In this document: piece after piece, positions 11,767 to 11,784 of the stretch | How positions within the stretch are numbered: position 1 is the stretch's first letter | Layout of the letters: each line of letters starts with the position of its first letter | Assembly (NCBI GenBank): GCA_017445115.1 | Contig: JAFSUU010000125.1 | Span: forward strand, 1-11,784 | DNA: 11,784 nucleotides | Source of the DNA: Clostridia bacterium | GTDB taxonomy: Bacteria; Bacillota_A; Clostridia; Oscillospirales; CAG-272 | Reading direction: 5' to 3' | Notes under the pieces: model-generated | What the model was told of the DNA's origin: nothing | What the model saw: the letters and a program-made list of their open reading frames with translations, nothing else | Databases searched by the model: none | Translations under genes and position numbers: made by a program

Positions 11767-11784
11767 GGTTATCCATTGCGAAAG
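11767..11784. repeat. start of a further hairpin array, cut by window edge
   Basis: TTATCCATTGCGAAAG (11769-11784) is the exact reverse complement of 6581-6596, the last hairpin of array 1 plus the adjoining bases. As with array 1, it follows the T-run of a terminator directly, so an inverse copy of the array 1 type probably continues outside the window. Confidence 0.6.

Overview
The window looks like chromosomal DNA from an anaerobic Clostridia-type member of the Bacillota, probably a gut commensal. The evidence is AGGAGG-like ribosome binding sites, sigma-A promoters with 17-bp spacing, a starch-degrading pullulanase lipoprotein, tRNA genes that encode their own CCA, and a one-piece tmRNA beside smpB. 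Species cannot be read from the sequence.

Left part (1-6451): tRNA-Gly(CCC) with its own promoter; a type I pullulanase lipoprotein; a YcxB-like membrane protein; a convergent two-gene unit (a membrane-anchored phosphodiester-glycosidase-domain protein and a small four-helix membrane protein); and a membrane diguanylate cyclase read from a consensus promoter through a structured leader of about 118 nt.

Middle part (6452-10681): an accessory, AT-richer block. It holds two transcription units on the minus strand: (i) a four-helix-bundle (S23/Avd-like) protein overlapping an unrecognised 180-aa protein; (ii) an acyl-adenylating enzyme behind a long palindromic leader that ends in an intrinsic terminator placed just before the ribosome binding site. 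Between and around these units lie hairpin arrays. In each array small, non-identical hairpins are separated by a short linker that is constant within one array but different in the next (ATGATATA; GTGAAATC; AGTGAAGTT; AGTGATGT). Three of the arrays are arranged head to head and end in a long hairpin with a shared TAGACAAA apex. Two continue into a shared tail that stops at the 3' end of a gene. At every place where the junction is visible, the array lies directly downstream of an intrinsic terminator-like hairpin. This modular hairpin system is the most unusual thing in the window.

Right part (10682-11784): tRNA-Val(GAC), then divergently smpB and, 3 nt after its stop codon, ssrA (tmRNA) with a rho-independent terminator. 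The last 16 nt of the window match, in inverse orientation, the end of the first hairpin array, so a further array probably starts there. smpB and tmRNA together form the trans-translation ribosome rescue system; the predicted degradation tag is ANNRVAQAA.
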